Assembly: GCA_022823725.1 (NCBI GenBank)
Contig: JAJEHL010000017.1
Coordinates: 124,001-188,000, forward strand
Origin: Candidatus Latescibacterota bacterium
GTDB taxonomy: Bacteria > Latescibacterota > UBA2968
Direction of reading: 5' to 3'
Length of the DNA stretch: 64,000 nt
Shown here: one piece after another, positions 9,605 to 18,574 of the stretch
How the letters are laid out: every line of letters begins with the position of its first letter
Numbering within the stretch: position 1 is the stretch's first letter
The notes under the pieces: model-generated
What the model saw: only the letters and a program-made list of their open reading frames with translations
What the model was told of the DNA's origin: nothing
Database searches by the model: none
Position numbers and translations under genes: made by a program

Positions 9605-12600
9605 CCATTACCGCGTACGCACTCAAACATCGCATCACCGTTTACGTCTTTGTCGGCATCCTGATCATATCGGGCATCTCGGCCTATCTGTCGCTTCCCC
9701 GCGAAGCCTCGCCGGATATTACCATACCCCTCATCATCGTCAACACACCGTATATCGGTGCCTCACCCCAAGATGTTGAAAACCTCATCACCCGACCTCT
9801 GGAAAAAGAACTCCAATCCATTGAAAACGTCAAAGTAATCCGCTCGAATTCGGTCGAAGGTGCTTCGTCAATCACAGTCGAATTTAATCCCAATGCCGAC
9901 ATTGACAATGCGCTTCAGCGCGTCAAAGACAAAGTCGATCTCGCCAAATCAGAATTACCCGATGATGCAGAAGACCCCGTGGTCCTCGAAGTCAACTTTT
10001 CCAATATTCCCATGATGATCGTCGCATTGTCCGGAGACTATGGACTGATTCGGCTCAAAGAAATTGCCGAAGACTTTGCCGATCATATCGAAACCATTCC
10101 CGGCATCCTCGAAGTACGCGTGGTCGGTGGTCTCGAACACGAAGTCAAAGTCGATGTCGATCCCGACCGCCTCATCGCCTACAAACTCGCCATCCAGGAC
10201 ATAATAGAGGCCATCCAACGCGAAAACTTGACCCTTCCTGGCGGCAGCGTGGATATAGGTGCATACAAATACGCCGTGCGCGTACCCGGCGAGCTTGAAA
10301 CCATTCCCCAGATTGGCGACCTTCTCATCAAAGCGTCGCAAGGCCGCCCGGTCTATATTCGCGATGTTGCCGATGTTGTGTATGGGTTTAAGGACCGCGC
10401 AAATTACGCCCGCCTCAACCACAAGCCCAGTGTGAGCCTTGAAATTGTCAAACGCAGTGGTGAAAATCTGATTGCCATAGCAGATCAAATTAAAATCGCG
10501 CTCGACGACTTGAAACCCACCCTTCCCGCAGGCACGCAAATCACCATTTTGGGCGACCAGTCCGAAGACATTCGCATGATGGTCACAGACCTCGAAAACA
10601 ATATCGTATCCGGCCTGATCCTCGTCATTCTGGTGCTTCTATTTTTCCTGGGCTTACGCAATGCCTTTTTTGTCGGTATCGCCATTCCTTTCTCTATGCT
10701 CATTGCCTTTGTCATCATCTCCATTATGGGCATCACGCTCAATATGATCGTTTTGTTTAGCCTGATCCTCGCACTTGGCATGCTCGTCGATAATGCCATC
10801 GTCATTGTCGAAAATATCTATCGCCACCGGCAAGAAGGCCAATCCCCCATCCAGGGGGCACTGGATGGCACGGGAGAAGTCGCATGGCCTGTGATCACCT
10901 CGACACTGACGACATTGTGTGCTTTTGCACCCATGATTGTCTGGCCCGGCATTATGGGCGAATTTATGAAATATTTGCCCATAACCCTGATCATAACCCT
11001 GTCATCGTCCCTCTTCGTGGGCCTCGTCCTCAATCCCACATTTTGTGCATCTTTCATGACAGTGCGAGGAACGGTCAAAGAAACATCACCCCGTCTTCAG
11101 CGCAGCCTCAACGCCTATCAGCGTCGCCTCGAACTGGCACTCAATTACCCGGGAATAACCCTCTCGCTTGCAGCGAGCACACTCATCCTCGTCATTGTGG
11201 CGTACTATTTTTTAGGTCGAGGCATCGAATTTTTTCCCGAAATTGAACCCAACACAGCCTACATCGACGTGCGCGCCCCATCTGGCACAAATCTCGAAAC
11301 ATCGGATCAACTGGCACGCCAGATCGAATCCATTCTCTCCGATATTCCCGATGTTGAAACCTATGTCGCCAACGTGGGTATCTCGGGCGGCGATGTATTT
11401 GCAGCCGGAGAAGGCGTTTCAAATGCCAGTCGTATTTCCGTTGATTTTGTCGATGAAAGTCTTCGACAGCAATCCTCTTTTGAGACCATTGAGGAAATCC
11501 GCAACAAACTCAAAAATCTGACCGGTGCCGAAATCGAATTGTCTCAAGAACGCGGCGGGCCACCCGTAGGCCCTCCCATCAGCGTTGAGGTATCCGGCGA
11601 AAATTTCGAAACTTTGGGACAACTATCCGCACGCATCAAACGCATCGTGGCCGAAGTGCCCGGCGTTGTCGATCTCAAAGACGACTACGACCGCGGGCGT
11701 CCCGAAGTCCGCATCGTCGTAGATCGAGAAGCCGCTGCAATAGCGGGCCTCAATACGCGCTTGATTGCCGCTACAGTGCGCTCGGCTGTTTACGGTTCAG
11801 AAGCATCCGAATATCGACTGGGCGAAGACGAATACGATATTCGCGTGAGATTCAAATCCAACAAGCGCAACACCCTCGCCGACCTCGAGCGCATAACTAT
11901 TGAAAAAGATGGCAAAATCACGCCCATAAGCGCAGTTGCACGCATAGAAACGGGCGGGGGATTTGGTAGCATTCGACGCAAGGATCTCAAACGCGTTATC
12001 TCCATTGAAGGCAAAGTGCAAGACCGCACATCTGATGCAGCCATGCGCGACGTGCAGGCGGCCCTATCCGATTTTTCCCTTCCACCGGGCTACCAGATCG
12101 CCTATTCCGGGGAAAATGAAGAACAGCAAAAAGCCACTGCCTTTCTTTCCAAAGCCTTGCTCATTGCATTGGCGGGCATCGCGCTCATTCTGATTACGCA
12201 ATTCAACTCCCTGGCCCTGCCCTTTACCATTCTCACATCCGTCATTTTGTCTATGATCGGCGTGCTGATCGGCCTGATTGTCACCGGAACCCCTTTTGGC
12301 ATTCTCATGACCGGCATTGGCGTGATCAGCCTTGCAGGCGTGGTTGTCAACAACGCCATTGTTCTAATCGGCTATACCCTGCAATTGCGCCAGCGCGGCC
12401 TTTCAGCACGCGAAGCGATCATACGCGCAGGCGTCGTAAGATTTCGCCCCGTCATTCTCACAGCCATAACCACTATCCTGGGTCTGTTGCCCCTTGCCAC
12501 GGGTATAAGTTTTGACTTTTTTTCATTTTCATGGGAAATTGGAGGCCGCAGCAGTCAGTGGTGGGGTCCCATGGGCGTGGCTGTGATCTTTGGTCTCGCA

Positions 12601-12717
12601 TTTGCCACCGCTCTCACACTGGTTGTCGTACCTGTTTTGATCAGCCTTATCTGGCGGTGGTTTGGCGCGCCAAAAATTGAATCCGCACCCCCATATCGCC
12701 ACACCGCCGCAGATTGA
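9601..12717 (+). CDS. RND-family efflux pump inner-membrane transporter
   Basis: 1038 residues, full length for the AcrB/HAE-1 family. One membrane helix near residues 10-30 precedes the porter domain (PREASPDITIPLIIVNTPY, PLEKELQSIENV). A block of five to six helices contains LILALGMLVDNAIVIVENIYRH, where the paired Asp region is part of the proton relay (an LVDN version of the usual LVDDAIVVVENV). The second half repeats this architecture with VVVNNAIVLIGYT, the family's Asn variant. The substrate (drug, metabolite or lipid) cannot be read from sequence. It is the last large gene of the efflux operon, and a small membrane protein gene follows 25 bases later. Confidence 0.93.
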   Translation: MTITAYALKHRITVYVFVGILIISGISAYLSLPREASPDITIPLIIVNTPYIGASPQDVENLITRPLEKELQSIENVKVIRSNSVEGASSITVEFNPNADIDNALQRVKDKVDLAKSELPDDAEDPVVLEVNFSNIPMMIVALSGDYGLIRLKEIAEDFADHIETIPGILEVRVVGGLEHEVKVDVDPDRLIAYKLAIQDIIEAIQRENLTLPGGSVDIGAYKYAVRVPGELETIPQIGDLLIKASQGRPVYIRDVADVVYGFKDRANYARLNHKPSVSLEIVKRSGENLIAIADQIKIALDDLKPTLPAGTQITILGDQSEDIRMMVTDLENNIVSGLILVILVLLFFLGLRNAFFVGIAIPFSMLIAFVIISIMGITLNMIVLFSLILALGMLVDNAIVIVENIYRHRQEGQSPIQGALDGTGEVAWPVITSTLTTLCAFAPMIVWPGIMGEFMKYLPITLIITLSSSLFVGLVLNPTFCASFMTVRGTVKETSPRLQRSLNAYQRRLELALNYPGITLSLAASTLILVIVAYYFLGRGIEFFPEIEPNTAYIDVRAPSGTNLETSDQLARQIESILSDIPDVETYVANVGISGGDVFAAGEGVSNASRISVDFVDESLRQQSSFETIEEIRNKLKNLTGAEIELSQERGGPPVGPPISVEVSGENFETLGQLSARIKRIVAEVPGVVDLKDDYDRGRPEVRIVVDREAAAIAGLNTRLIAATVRSAVYGSEASEYRLGEDEYDIRVRFKSNKRNTLADLERITIEKDGKITPISAVARIETGGGFGSIRRKDLKRVISIEGKVQDRTSDAAMRDVQAALSDFSLPPGYQIAYSGENEEQQKATAFLSKALLIALAGIALILITQFNSLALPFTILTSVILSMIGVLIGLIVTGTPFGILMTGIGVISLAGVVVNNAIVLIGYTLQLRQRGLSAREAIIRAGVVRFRPVILTAITTILGLLPLATGISFDFFSFSWEIGGRSSQWWGPMGVAVIFGLAFATALTLVVVPVLISLIWRWFGAPKIESAPPYRHTAAD

Positions 12718-12742
12718 GCCATTAGAAGGCACGGAGACACTC

Positions 12743-12916
12743 ATGTTGCTTCGTCTATTTCTCATCGTCCTTGCCCTTGTCCTGTTTTTTCGTTTTGTCA
12801 GTCGCTTGTTTCTCGCCATACTCATGCGCTCGACCACGCGTACATCATCAAAGAAAAACCCCCTGCGCGACATTGACGATTCAAAAATTCAAGACGCGGA
12901 CTTCAAAGACCTTTAG
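12743..12916 (+). CDS. Small single-span membrane protein, unknown function
   Basis: 57 residues from ATG 12743, chosen because GGAG lies eight bases upstream; a longer reading from 12662 would overlap the RND gene by 56 bases. One hydrophobic helix (about residues 2-27, LLRLFLIVLALVLFFRFVSRLF) is followed by a basic Ser/Thr/Lys stretch and an acidic tail ending IQDADFKDL. Small proteins with one helix plus an IEDADF/Y-like tail occur in other bacteria with no known role. It sits between the efflux operon and holA (18-base gap), so it may be transcribed with either. Confidence 0.65.
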   Translation: MLLRLFLIVLALVLFFRFVSRLFLAILMRSTTRTSSKKNPLRDIDDSKIQDADFKDL

Positions 12917-12934
12917 ACTCCTCGGATAACACAG

Positions 12935-13960
12935 ATGGCTACTCGACGTCCTCGCAAAACTGGCCCATCGCCCGCTCAGGTTCTCGATGCCGTAAAAAAA
13001 GGCGAAATCTCATCCCTCTACTACTTCTACGGGGAAGAAGACTTTCAACGCGACCAGCTTCTCGACACCCTCGTTAAAACCCTCATTGAACCCGCAGCAC
13101 GCGCCTTCAACCTCGACATCTATCGCGCCGAAGACATCGAGATTCCACAGGTTATTTCACAAGCACTCACCTTTCCAATGATGGCGCAACGCCGCCTGAT
13201 TGTCCTCAAAAACGCCGACCGCTTACCCGACTCAGCCACACGAGAACTCTTGCCCCTCATCGAATCTCCGCCCGAAACAACCACCATAATCATCACAGCC
13301 ACCAAACCCGATGGGCGCAAAAAACTATTTGCCGAACTTAGAAAACGCGCAATTACAATCGAATTTCGGCCGCCCTACGACAATGAAATTTCGGCCTGGA
13401 TCCAGACACATGTCAAAACCCTGGGCAGACAAATCGCGCCCGACGCGGCTCACCTGCTCCACATGAGCATTGGGTCAAATCTGCGTGAATTAGACGGCGA
13501 AATCGAAAAACTCTTTATCACGACCAAATCCAATCCAATCTCGCGCGAGGACGTCGCTCAGGTAATCGACAACACGCGGGGAGTCACGGTTTTTGAACTC
13601 GCCGACGCACTCGGACACCGCCAGTTGAACAAGGCACAGATCCTTATTGGACGGCTCCGCGAACAGGGAGAACACCCCGCTGGCACGATCGCACTGCTCG
13701 TCCGTCACTTTGGAATTCTGCGGCGTGCGCGATGGGCAACGGACCAGCGCCTGCCCAGAAATGCAATGGCTTCGCGTCTTAAAGTACCCGCTTTTTTTTT
13801 AAACAACTACCTCGATCAGGCCCGTTTATTTGATGAACGAGCGCTCTGGAATGCCCATGATGCCCTTCTCGATGCAGACAATCGCCTCAAGTCCAGCGGC
13901 GGTACACCACACGAAATCCTCGCCCATCTGGCCTACCGAATCTGTCGTGCAGCCCCTTGA
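12935..13960 (+). CDS. holA: DNA polymerase III delta subunit HolA
   Basis: 341 residues. HolA is the clamp-loader subunit that opens the sliding clamp. The N-terminus has the typical SSLYYFYGEEDFQRDQLLDTL, standing where a P-loop would be in related ATPases. FPMMAQRRLIVLKNADRLP follows, then the collar-domain region (TVFELADALGHRQLNKA, GTIALLVRHFGILRRARW). The match is to the low-identity HolA family in domain order and length. The first 15 residues are basic and variable. It is followed directly by the trxA promoter. Confidence 0.9.
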   Translation: MATRRPRKTGPSPAQVLDAVKKGEISSLYYFYGEEDFQRDQLLDTLVKTLIEPAARAFNLDIYRAEDIEIPQVISQALTFPMMAQRRLIVLKNADRLPDSATRELLPLIESPPETTTIIITATKPDGRKKLFAELRKRAITIEFRPPYDNEISAWIQTHVKTLGRQIAPDAAHLLHMSIGSNLRELDGEIEKLFITTKSNPISREDVAQVIDNTRGVTVFELADALGHRQLNKAQILIGRLREQGEHPAGTIALLVRHFGILRRARWATDQRLPRNAMASRLKVPAFFLNNYLDQARLFDERALWNAHDALLDADNRLKSSGGTPHEILAHLAYRICRAAP

Positions 13961-13985
13961 CAACCCCATAAAAATCTGGTAGTTT
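13957..13985 (+). promoter_or_regulatory. Putative promoter of trxA
   Basis: Perfect TTGACA (13957-13962) overlapping the holA stop codon, 17-base spacer, TAGTTT (13980-13985). The GTG start of trxA is about 46 bases downstream of the -10. Confidence 0.5.
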
Positions 13986-14031
13986 AGCACATTCTCATCA
14001 GAACAAAACCCAACCTGAAAGGAGTCTCAAA

Positions 14032-14358
14032 GTGGGAAGCCCATTGAATGTTACAGATGAAAATTTCCAGACAGTAGTTGTCAATTCCGATCTTCCAGTG
14101 CTCGTGGATTTCTGGGCAACCTGGTGCGGTCCGTGCCGCATGATTGCCCCCAGTATTGAAGAACTCGCTCGTGAATACGACGGTCGCGTTAAAGTCTGCA
14201 AAGTCGATGTAGATCACGCCCAGCAAACAGCACAGGGATTCGGCATTCGCAGCATCCCCACATTGCTCATCTTTAAAGACGGCAAACAGGCAGATCAGCT
14301 TATCGGCGCTGTTCCTAAAAGCGCGATAGAAGACAAACTCAAATCCGTACTCGCATAA
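14032..14358 (+). CDS. trxA: Thioredoxin
   Basis: 108 residues, the standard cytoplasmic thioredoxin length. Active site WCGPC at 31-35 (C32, C35), preceded by LVDFWAT. The cis-proline motif SIPTLLIF and the C-terminal KSAIEDKL helix are in place. There is no signal peptide. The start is GTG at 14032, with AAAGGAG seven bases upstream; no ATG is available in this frame near the conserved N-terminus. It reduces protein disulfides using thioredoxin reductase, which is not encoded in this window. It is monocistronic: its own promoter lies upstream and tandem hairpin terminators lie downstream. Confidence 0.95.
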   Translation: MGSPLNVTDENFQTVVVNSDLPVLVDFWATWCGPCRMIAPSIEELAREYDGRVKVCKVDVDHAQQTAQGFGIRSIPTLLIFKDGKQADQLIGAVPKSAIEDKLKSVLA

Positions 14359-14360
14359 AA

Positions 14361-14445
14361 GAAGCCGAGGACAGTGTCCCCGGCTTCCTGGTCAAAAAAA
14401 TAAAAAGCCCGATATCTTTTTGTGATACCGGGCTTTTGTTTTTTT
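14361..14445. terminator. Tandem hairpin terminators between convergent trxA and the radical SAM gene
   Basis: Hairpin 1 is GAAGCCG (14361-14367) / CGGCTTC (14381-14387) with an inner GGAC/GTCC stem. Hairpin 2 is AAAGCCCG-type arms (14403-14411 / 14429-14437) followed by GTTTTTTT to 14445. On the other strand the A-runs give T-tracts, so the pair can end both trxA and the reverse-strand gene. Confidence 0.85.
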
Positions 14446-14456
14446 CGCAGCGCGTC

Positions 14457-16292
14457 CTACCGCGCAGGCTGTAAACTGCTCTGTGTGGGATATGATTCGA
14501 GGATTGCTTCGATCTCTTGTTGAAAACGTTCAAGAGGTTCGGCAACCTGATGGCGAAATTCTTCGCGTATCAATCCGCAGTATTCCTGAGCCGCCTTCAA
14601 CATCACCTCGGCGTTGTGTTGCAAAGTGCGATAATCATCCTGAAAATGATCAATCCGCCCGTGCAAAGCGTGCATCAACTTGCTCGCGTAATCCCCGACG
14701 CTCACCTCTTTATATCCCTCGCTAAATCGCTTCAGGTGATCCAGCGCCTCATCCAAAAATGTCTGCACATCATCGACTTGCAGAGCGTCGCGCGTGGTGA
14801 GGATCAAATGACGGCCATGAATGGACATGCGTATGCCATCGCCAAAATCTCGGGGATGGTGTACGAGCATATGGGCCATAAATTTCCAGAACGTCCACCG
14901 ATAAGTTCCCACCACACCTTGATGCCAAAAAGAGCGCAATCCCGCCCTGAGTTCTGTCCAACCAATTGGCATTGATGGAATCGGTCTGCGCGCGCGGTGT
15001 GCATAGTGCGTACGGCAACGTTCAAAGAAAATCTCTGGACTGTTCAGCGTTTCCACGACCTTGCGATGACGCGCCAGCAGTTCGTCGGGATCAATGAGGG
15101 GCACATAACTCAACTCCCGACTGAAAATACCCGAATCACCCGTATATTTTACATCTTCACGCAGGCGCCCCAACCGCTTGTAGCGCTTGAAGTCGGGCGT
15201 GTCTCGCAGCACGCCCAAAACCCCCACCATAGCCACCGGAATACCCGCTTCTCTAATAAACGCAATCATGCGGTCGGCAATATCATCTGGATCTGTATCC
15301 AATCCCATGATAAAACCAGCCTGAACTTCCATGCCATAGTCTTGCAGAATCTTCACTTTGTCCAGCAAAGGCGTATCACCCTGCAAATTCTTTTGCGCGC
15401 CCATAAACTTCAGGCTCTCTTCCACTGGCGATTCAATCCCCGCAAAAATTTTATCAAATCCAGCGAGGTGCATCGCTTCTAACAAAGCGGGATCATCACT
15501 CACGCGAATGCTGGCCTGTGTAAATAACTGGAAAGGATATCCACGCTCTCTTTGCCAGGGCACCACCTCTTCTTCCAGCGTTTCTCGAATCTCTTCGCGA
15601 TTGCCCACAAAATTGTCATCCACCGCCATAACCGAACCGCGCCAGCCTCTATCGTAAAGCGCGTCCAGTTCTTGAATCACACGGCTACTATTTTTCAAAC
15701 GCGTTATCTTGCCGTAAAGCGCGGGGATATTGCAAAATGTACAACTTTCCGGACACCCCCTCGTAATCTGAATCACCATCACAGTATAATCGTCAAAATT
15801 GATCAGATCCCAATTCGGTAGCGGTGTAGTTGTGAGACTTTGAAATTCACCTCGCCGATCAATGTACTCTCGCCCCCCATGGTAGGGTTCGGTCACCAAT
15901 CGATTAACCACATCCATAAAACCATTTTCAGCCTCGCCCAAATAAAAGACCGCATCGCCCTCAATATCTTCGCAATACTGCGTGGGCAGCGGACCGCCAT
16001 TGAGCACGGGCACGCCTGCAACATTGCACTGAGCAATAATCTCTTCGAGAGAATGCCAGTGAATAATCATCGACGATGTAATCACAATATCCGCCCAATC
16101 CAGATCTTCATCTGTCAGTGGATGCACATTCACATCCACCACGCGCAAACTGTAGTCATCGGGCATCATACCGGCAATTGTCAACAACCCCAAAGGCGGA
16201 AAAGCAGACTTCTTTCCGATCAACCTCAAAGCCTCATCAAAACTCCAGAACGTCACCGGATTCTTTGGATATACAAGCAACGCGTTGGGCAT
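14457..16292 (-). CDS. B12-binding radical SAM protein with DUF4070-like C-terminus
   Basis: 611 residues. Residues 1-140 form a cobalamin-binding Rossmann domain (FPPLGLLTIAG, ADIVITSSMIIH, VLNGGPLP) without the DxHxxG ligand, as is usual in class B enzymes. The radical SAM motif is C180-x3-C184-x2-C187 (GCPESCTFC), followed by VDDNFVGN and FAGIESP. The region after about 430 resembles DUF4070. The HpnP hopanoid C2-methylase belongs to this group, and the opening FWSFDEALRLIGKKSAFPP is shared with it, but the group is broad and the substrate here is unknown. The last 150 residues are helical and variable. The start has GAAAGGA upstream. It is monocistronic, divergent from the serpin gene. 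Confidence 0.85.
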   Translation of the reverse strand: MPNALLVYPKNPVTFWSFDEALRLIGKKSAFPPLGLLTIAGMMPDDYSLRVVDVNVHPLTDEDLDWADIVITSSMIIHWHSLEEIIAQCNVAGVPVLNGGPLPTQYCEDIEGDAVFYLGEAENGFMDVVNRLVTEPYHGGREYIDRRGEFQSLTTTPLPNWDLINFDDYTVMVIQITRGCPESCTFCNIPALYGKITRLKNSSRVIQELDALYDRGWRGSVMAVDDNFVGNREEIRETLEEEVVPWQRERGYPFQLFTQASIRVSDDPALLEAMHLAGFDKIFAGIESPVEESLKFMGAQKNLQGDTPLLDKVKILQDYGMEVQAGFIMGLDTDPDDIADRMIAFIREAGIPVAMVGVLGVLRDTPDFKRYKRLGRLREDVKYTGDSGIFSRELSYVPLIDPDELLARHRKVVETLNSPEIFFERCRTHYAHRARRPIPSMPIGWTELRAGLRSFWHQGVVGTYRWTFWKFMAHMLVHHPRDFGDGIRMSIHGRHLILTTRDALQVDDVQTFLDEALDHLKRFSEGYKEVSVGDYASKLMHALHGRIDHFQDDYRTLQHNAEVMLKAAQEYCGLIREEFRHQVAEPLERFQQEIEAILESYPTQSSLQPAR

Positions 16293-16433
16293 ACAACTAT
16301 CCTTTCACAAAATGAAAAACAAAGAACTTCAATTAACTTCAATATACTACATTTTTTTTCTTCCTCATAGAAAAAACGAGAGCATCCAGATTGGAAAAAA
16401 TGTGATACCTCGGATCATCGCGAACAATAAACC

Positions 16434-16462
16434 TTGATTTACACCGTAATTTGAGATAATTT
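16434..16462 (+). promoter_or_regulatory. Putative promoter of the serpin gene
   Basis: TTGATT (16434-16439), 17-base spacer, TAATTT (16457-16462). It is about 45 bases upstream of the serpin ATG and fits the local TAnnTT pattern. GATAAT at 16455 is an alternative -10 with a short spacer. Confidence 0.4.
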
Positions 16463-16507
16463 TTCTGTACCTATCCATGGAGACAATAGCCGGGCAAGGA
16501 GGCTAAT

Positions 16508-17803
16508 ATGAAAATGATACAAAAGCCAACCAACCGTTTGCTACCTGCCATAATACTATCAATCTCACTACTCGGATGCAGTCAGGTATCACCACCCACG
16601 GCCCCTGAGACACAGGAAGTGCGATCAGAAAAGCCGCGAGTAACCGTACCTCTGGCAACAGATTCAGAGCTAACAGACCTGGTGCGTGGAAACAACGCCT
16701 TTGCCTTTGGCCTGTATCAAAAGTTGCGCGAAGAAGAAAGTGGAAACCTGTTTTATTCGCCCTACAGCATCTCGCTGGCACTTGCGATGACCTATGCCGG
16801 CGCCAGGGACGAAACCGAACGCCAGATGTCAAACGCACTACACTTCACCCTGTCCCAGGACAAGTTGCACCCCGCGTTCAACGCCCTCGACCTCCAGCTC
16901 GCCTCTCGCGGCGAAGGAAGCAGTGGCCAGGACGGCAAGGGATTTCGATTGAACATCGCCAATGCCATCTGGGGACAGCATGGCTATGCCTTCCTGCAGA
17001 ACTTTCTGGACAAACTGGCGGAAAATTACGGCGCTGGGATGAGAATCGCAAACTTCATTGAAGCGCCTGAAGACTCGCGCGTCACAATCAACGATTGGGT
17101 CGCCCAGCAGACCGAAGAGAAAATCCAAGACCTGATACCTTCCGGCGCCATTAACCCCTTGACTCGTTTAGTCCTGACAAACGCCATCTATTTCAACGCG
17201 GCGTGGCTCTCCCCCTTCGACGAAAAATCTACTGCTGCGGGCGACTTCCACTTGCTCACTGGCAACAGCATCAAAGTACCCATGATGCGACAGACCGAAT
17301 CATTCGGCTATGCGAGGGACACGGGATATCAAGCTGTCGAATTGCTCTACGACGGCAGTGAGATATCCATGGTCATCCTGCTTCCCGACAAAGGCACTTT
17401 TGATACGTTCGAAAAGTCGCTAAACGCCGAACTCATCAGTCAGATATCGAAAGACCTGAGACGCCAGCGCATAGACCTCACCATGCCCTCATTCGAGTTT
17501 GAAGCGCAATTCAAGCTGGGTGCAACCCTCAAGAAGATGGGAATGTCCGATGCCTTTGACCCGCAATTAGCGGACTTCTCGGGCATGGATGGAACAAAAG
17601 GCCTGTCCATTTCGGACGTCTTTCACAAGGCGTTTGTCCTCGTCAATGAGAATGGCACAGAAGCCGCTGCTGCTACTGGTGTAGTCATAGGGGTTACATC
17701 CCTCCCTCCCAGAGTCGCGGTCGATCGGCCATTCATCTTTCTCATCCGAGACATAGCGACCAAGACCACCCTGTTTGTCGGGCGAGTAATGGACCCGAGA
17801 TAA
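16508..17803 (+). CDS. Serpin-family protease inhibitor, lipoprotein
   Basis: 431 residues. The signal peptide ends in a lipobox (SLLGC, Cys24), so it is probably a membrane-anchored lipoprotein facing the periplasm or outside. Serpin core: NLFYSPYSISLALAMTYAGA (about 78), LTNAIYFNAAWLSPF (about 220), LPDKGTF and LTMPSFEFE. The hinge GTEAAAATG (383-391) is of the inhibitory type, rich in small residues. The C-terminal signature DRPFIFLIRD is followed by TLFVGRVMDP. Counting from the hinge as in antitrypsin puts the scissile bond near T397-S398. It follows a clear GGAGG-type ribosome site (AAGGAGG at about 16498). The two PhyH genes follow 17 bases later, perhaps by operon. Confidence 0.93.
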   Translation: MKMIQKPTNRLLPAIILSISLLGCSQVSPPTAPETQEVRSEKPRVTVPLATDSELTDLVRGNNAFAFGLYQKLREEESGNLFYSPYSISLALAMTYAGARDETERQMSNALHFTLSQDKLHPAFNALDLQLASRGEGSSGQDGKGFRLNIANAIWGQHGYAFLQNFLDKLAENYGAGMRIANFIEAPEDSRVTINDWVAQQTEEKIQDLIPSGAINPLTRLVLTNAIYFNAAWLSPFDEKSTAAGDFHLLTGNSIKVPMMRQTESFGYARDTGYQAVELLYDGSEISMVILLPDKGTFDTFEKSLNAELISQISKDLRRQRIDLTMPSFEFEAQFKLGATLKKMGMSDAFDPQLADFSGMDGTKGLSISDVFHKAFVLVNENGTEAAAATGVVIGVTSLPPRVAVDRPFIFLIRDIATKTTLFVGRVMDPR

Positions 17804-17820
17804 TACAAGGATATCACAAC

Positions 17821-18570
17821 ATGATCACAGAAGAAGACCTCTGGTATTTCAAAACCACTGGATTTTACAAAGTCCGCGAAACCCTGCCCGGCGACCTTGT
17901 CGATCGTCTAAATGAAGTCACTTCCCATCAGATTGCAAAGATGCGCGAACCCATTGTTTGGGAAGAAAAAGAAGCGCGCGAACCGAAAAATGTTCGCCGT
18001 CTCTCAAAAATTTTCTTGCGAGACCCCGTCTATTTTAAAGCCGCATCTCACCCCATCATCCTCAACGCCCTCGAAGGCATCATCGGTCCAAACATCGAGG
18101 TGCTCACCAACAAACACAACCACGTCATGGTGCGCCCATCCGGGTCTTATCCCGTCCCCTGGCACGCCGGTGAAGAACCTTATGACCACACCCTCATCAC
18201 CGGCTTGATCTACCTCGAAGAATCAACCGTTGAAAACGGCTGTGTACGCATCGTACCCGGCAGCCACAACCGGCCATTTCTCAACCCGCGCCGACCACAA
18301 AAACAAAGAGACAATTTTTACGACAGCGACAACTATTACCGCGCAGTGCCAATCCCCATGCCGCGCGGAGGCGTCCTCCTCTTTAACGACTGCTGTTATC
18401 ACGGCTCTGACACAAATCATTCCGATCATTCTCGCCGCAGCATGACAGTTGCTTATCGCGCCCACGACGCCCACGACGTGATCAAAGACGACCCGGAAAA
18501 AGTTCTCGTACGCGGCGAAAAAGTCTATACGGGACACCCACACCCCTATTCGCTCCCCATTCAGGAGTAG
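17821..18570 (+). CDS. Phytanoyl-CoA dioxygenase (PhyH)-family protein with HxG metal motif
   Basis: 249 residues, a double-stranded beta-helix Fe(II)/2-oxoglutarate oxygenase of the PhyH family. The first metal motif reads H115-A116-G117 (PVPWHAGEEPYD), where the family normally has HxD. The distal His (H194, CCYHGSD) and the 2-oxoglutarate-binding Arg region (SRRSMTVAYR) are present. NGCVRIVPGSH is the typical core strand. Loss of the carboxylate occurs in Fe/2OG halogenases, but also in large uncharacterised HGG-type PhyH subgroups; Glu118 might also substitute. The tandem downstream paralogue has HRD at the aligned position with no gap. Substrate is unknown. Confidence 0.85.
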   Translation: MITEEDLWYFKTTGFYKVRETLPGDLVDRLNEVTSHQIAKMREPIVWEEKEAREPKNVRRLSKIFLRDPVYFKAASHPIILNALEGIIGPNIEVLTNKHNHVMVRPSGSYPVPWHAGEEPYDHTLITGLIYLEESTVENGCVRIVPGSHNRPFLNPRRPQKQRDNFYDSDNYYRAVPIPMPRGGVLLFNDCCYHGSDTNHSDHSRRSMTVAYRAHDAHDVIKDDPEKVLVRGEKVYTGHPHPYSLPIQE

Positions 18571-18574
18571 GACA

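Noticed and set aside
9955-10539. Long open frame antisense to the RND gene (194 residues)
   Set aside because: Shadow frame with low-complexity composition; no family features.
17821-18570. Calling the HxG PhyH protein a halogenase outright
   Set aside because: HGG-type PhyH proteins are common in these lineages with no proven halogenation, and Glu118 may act as ligand; only the motif is claimed.
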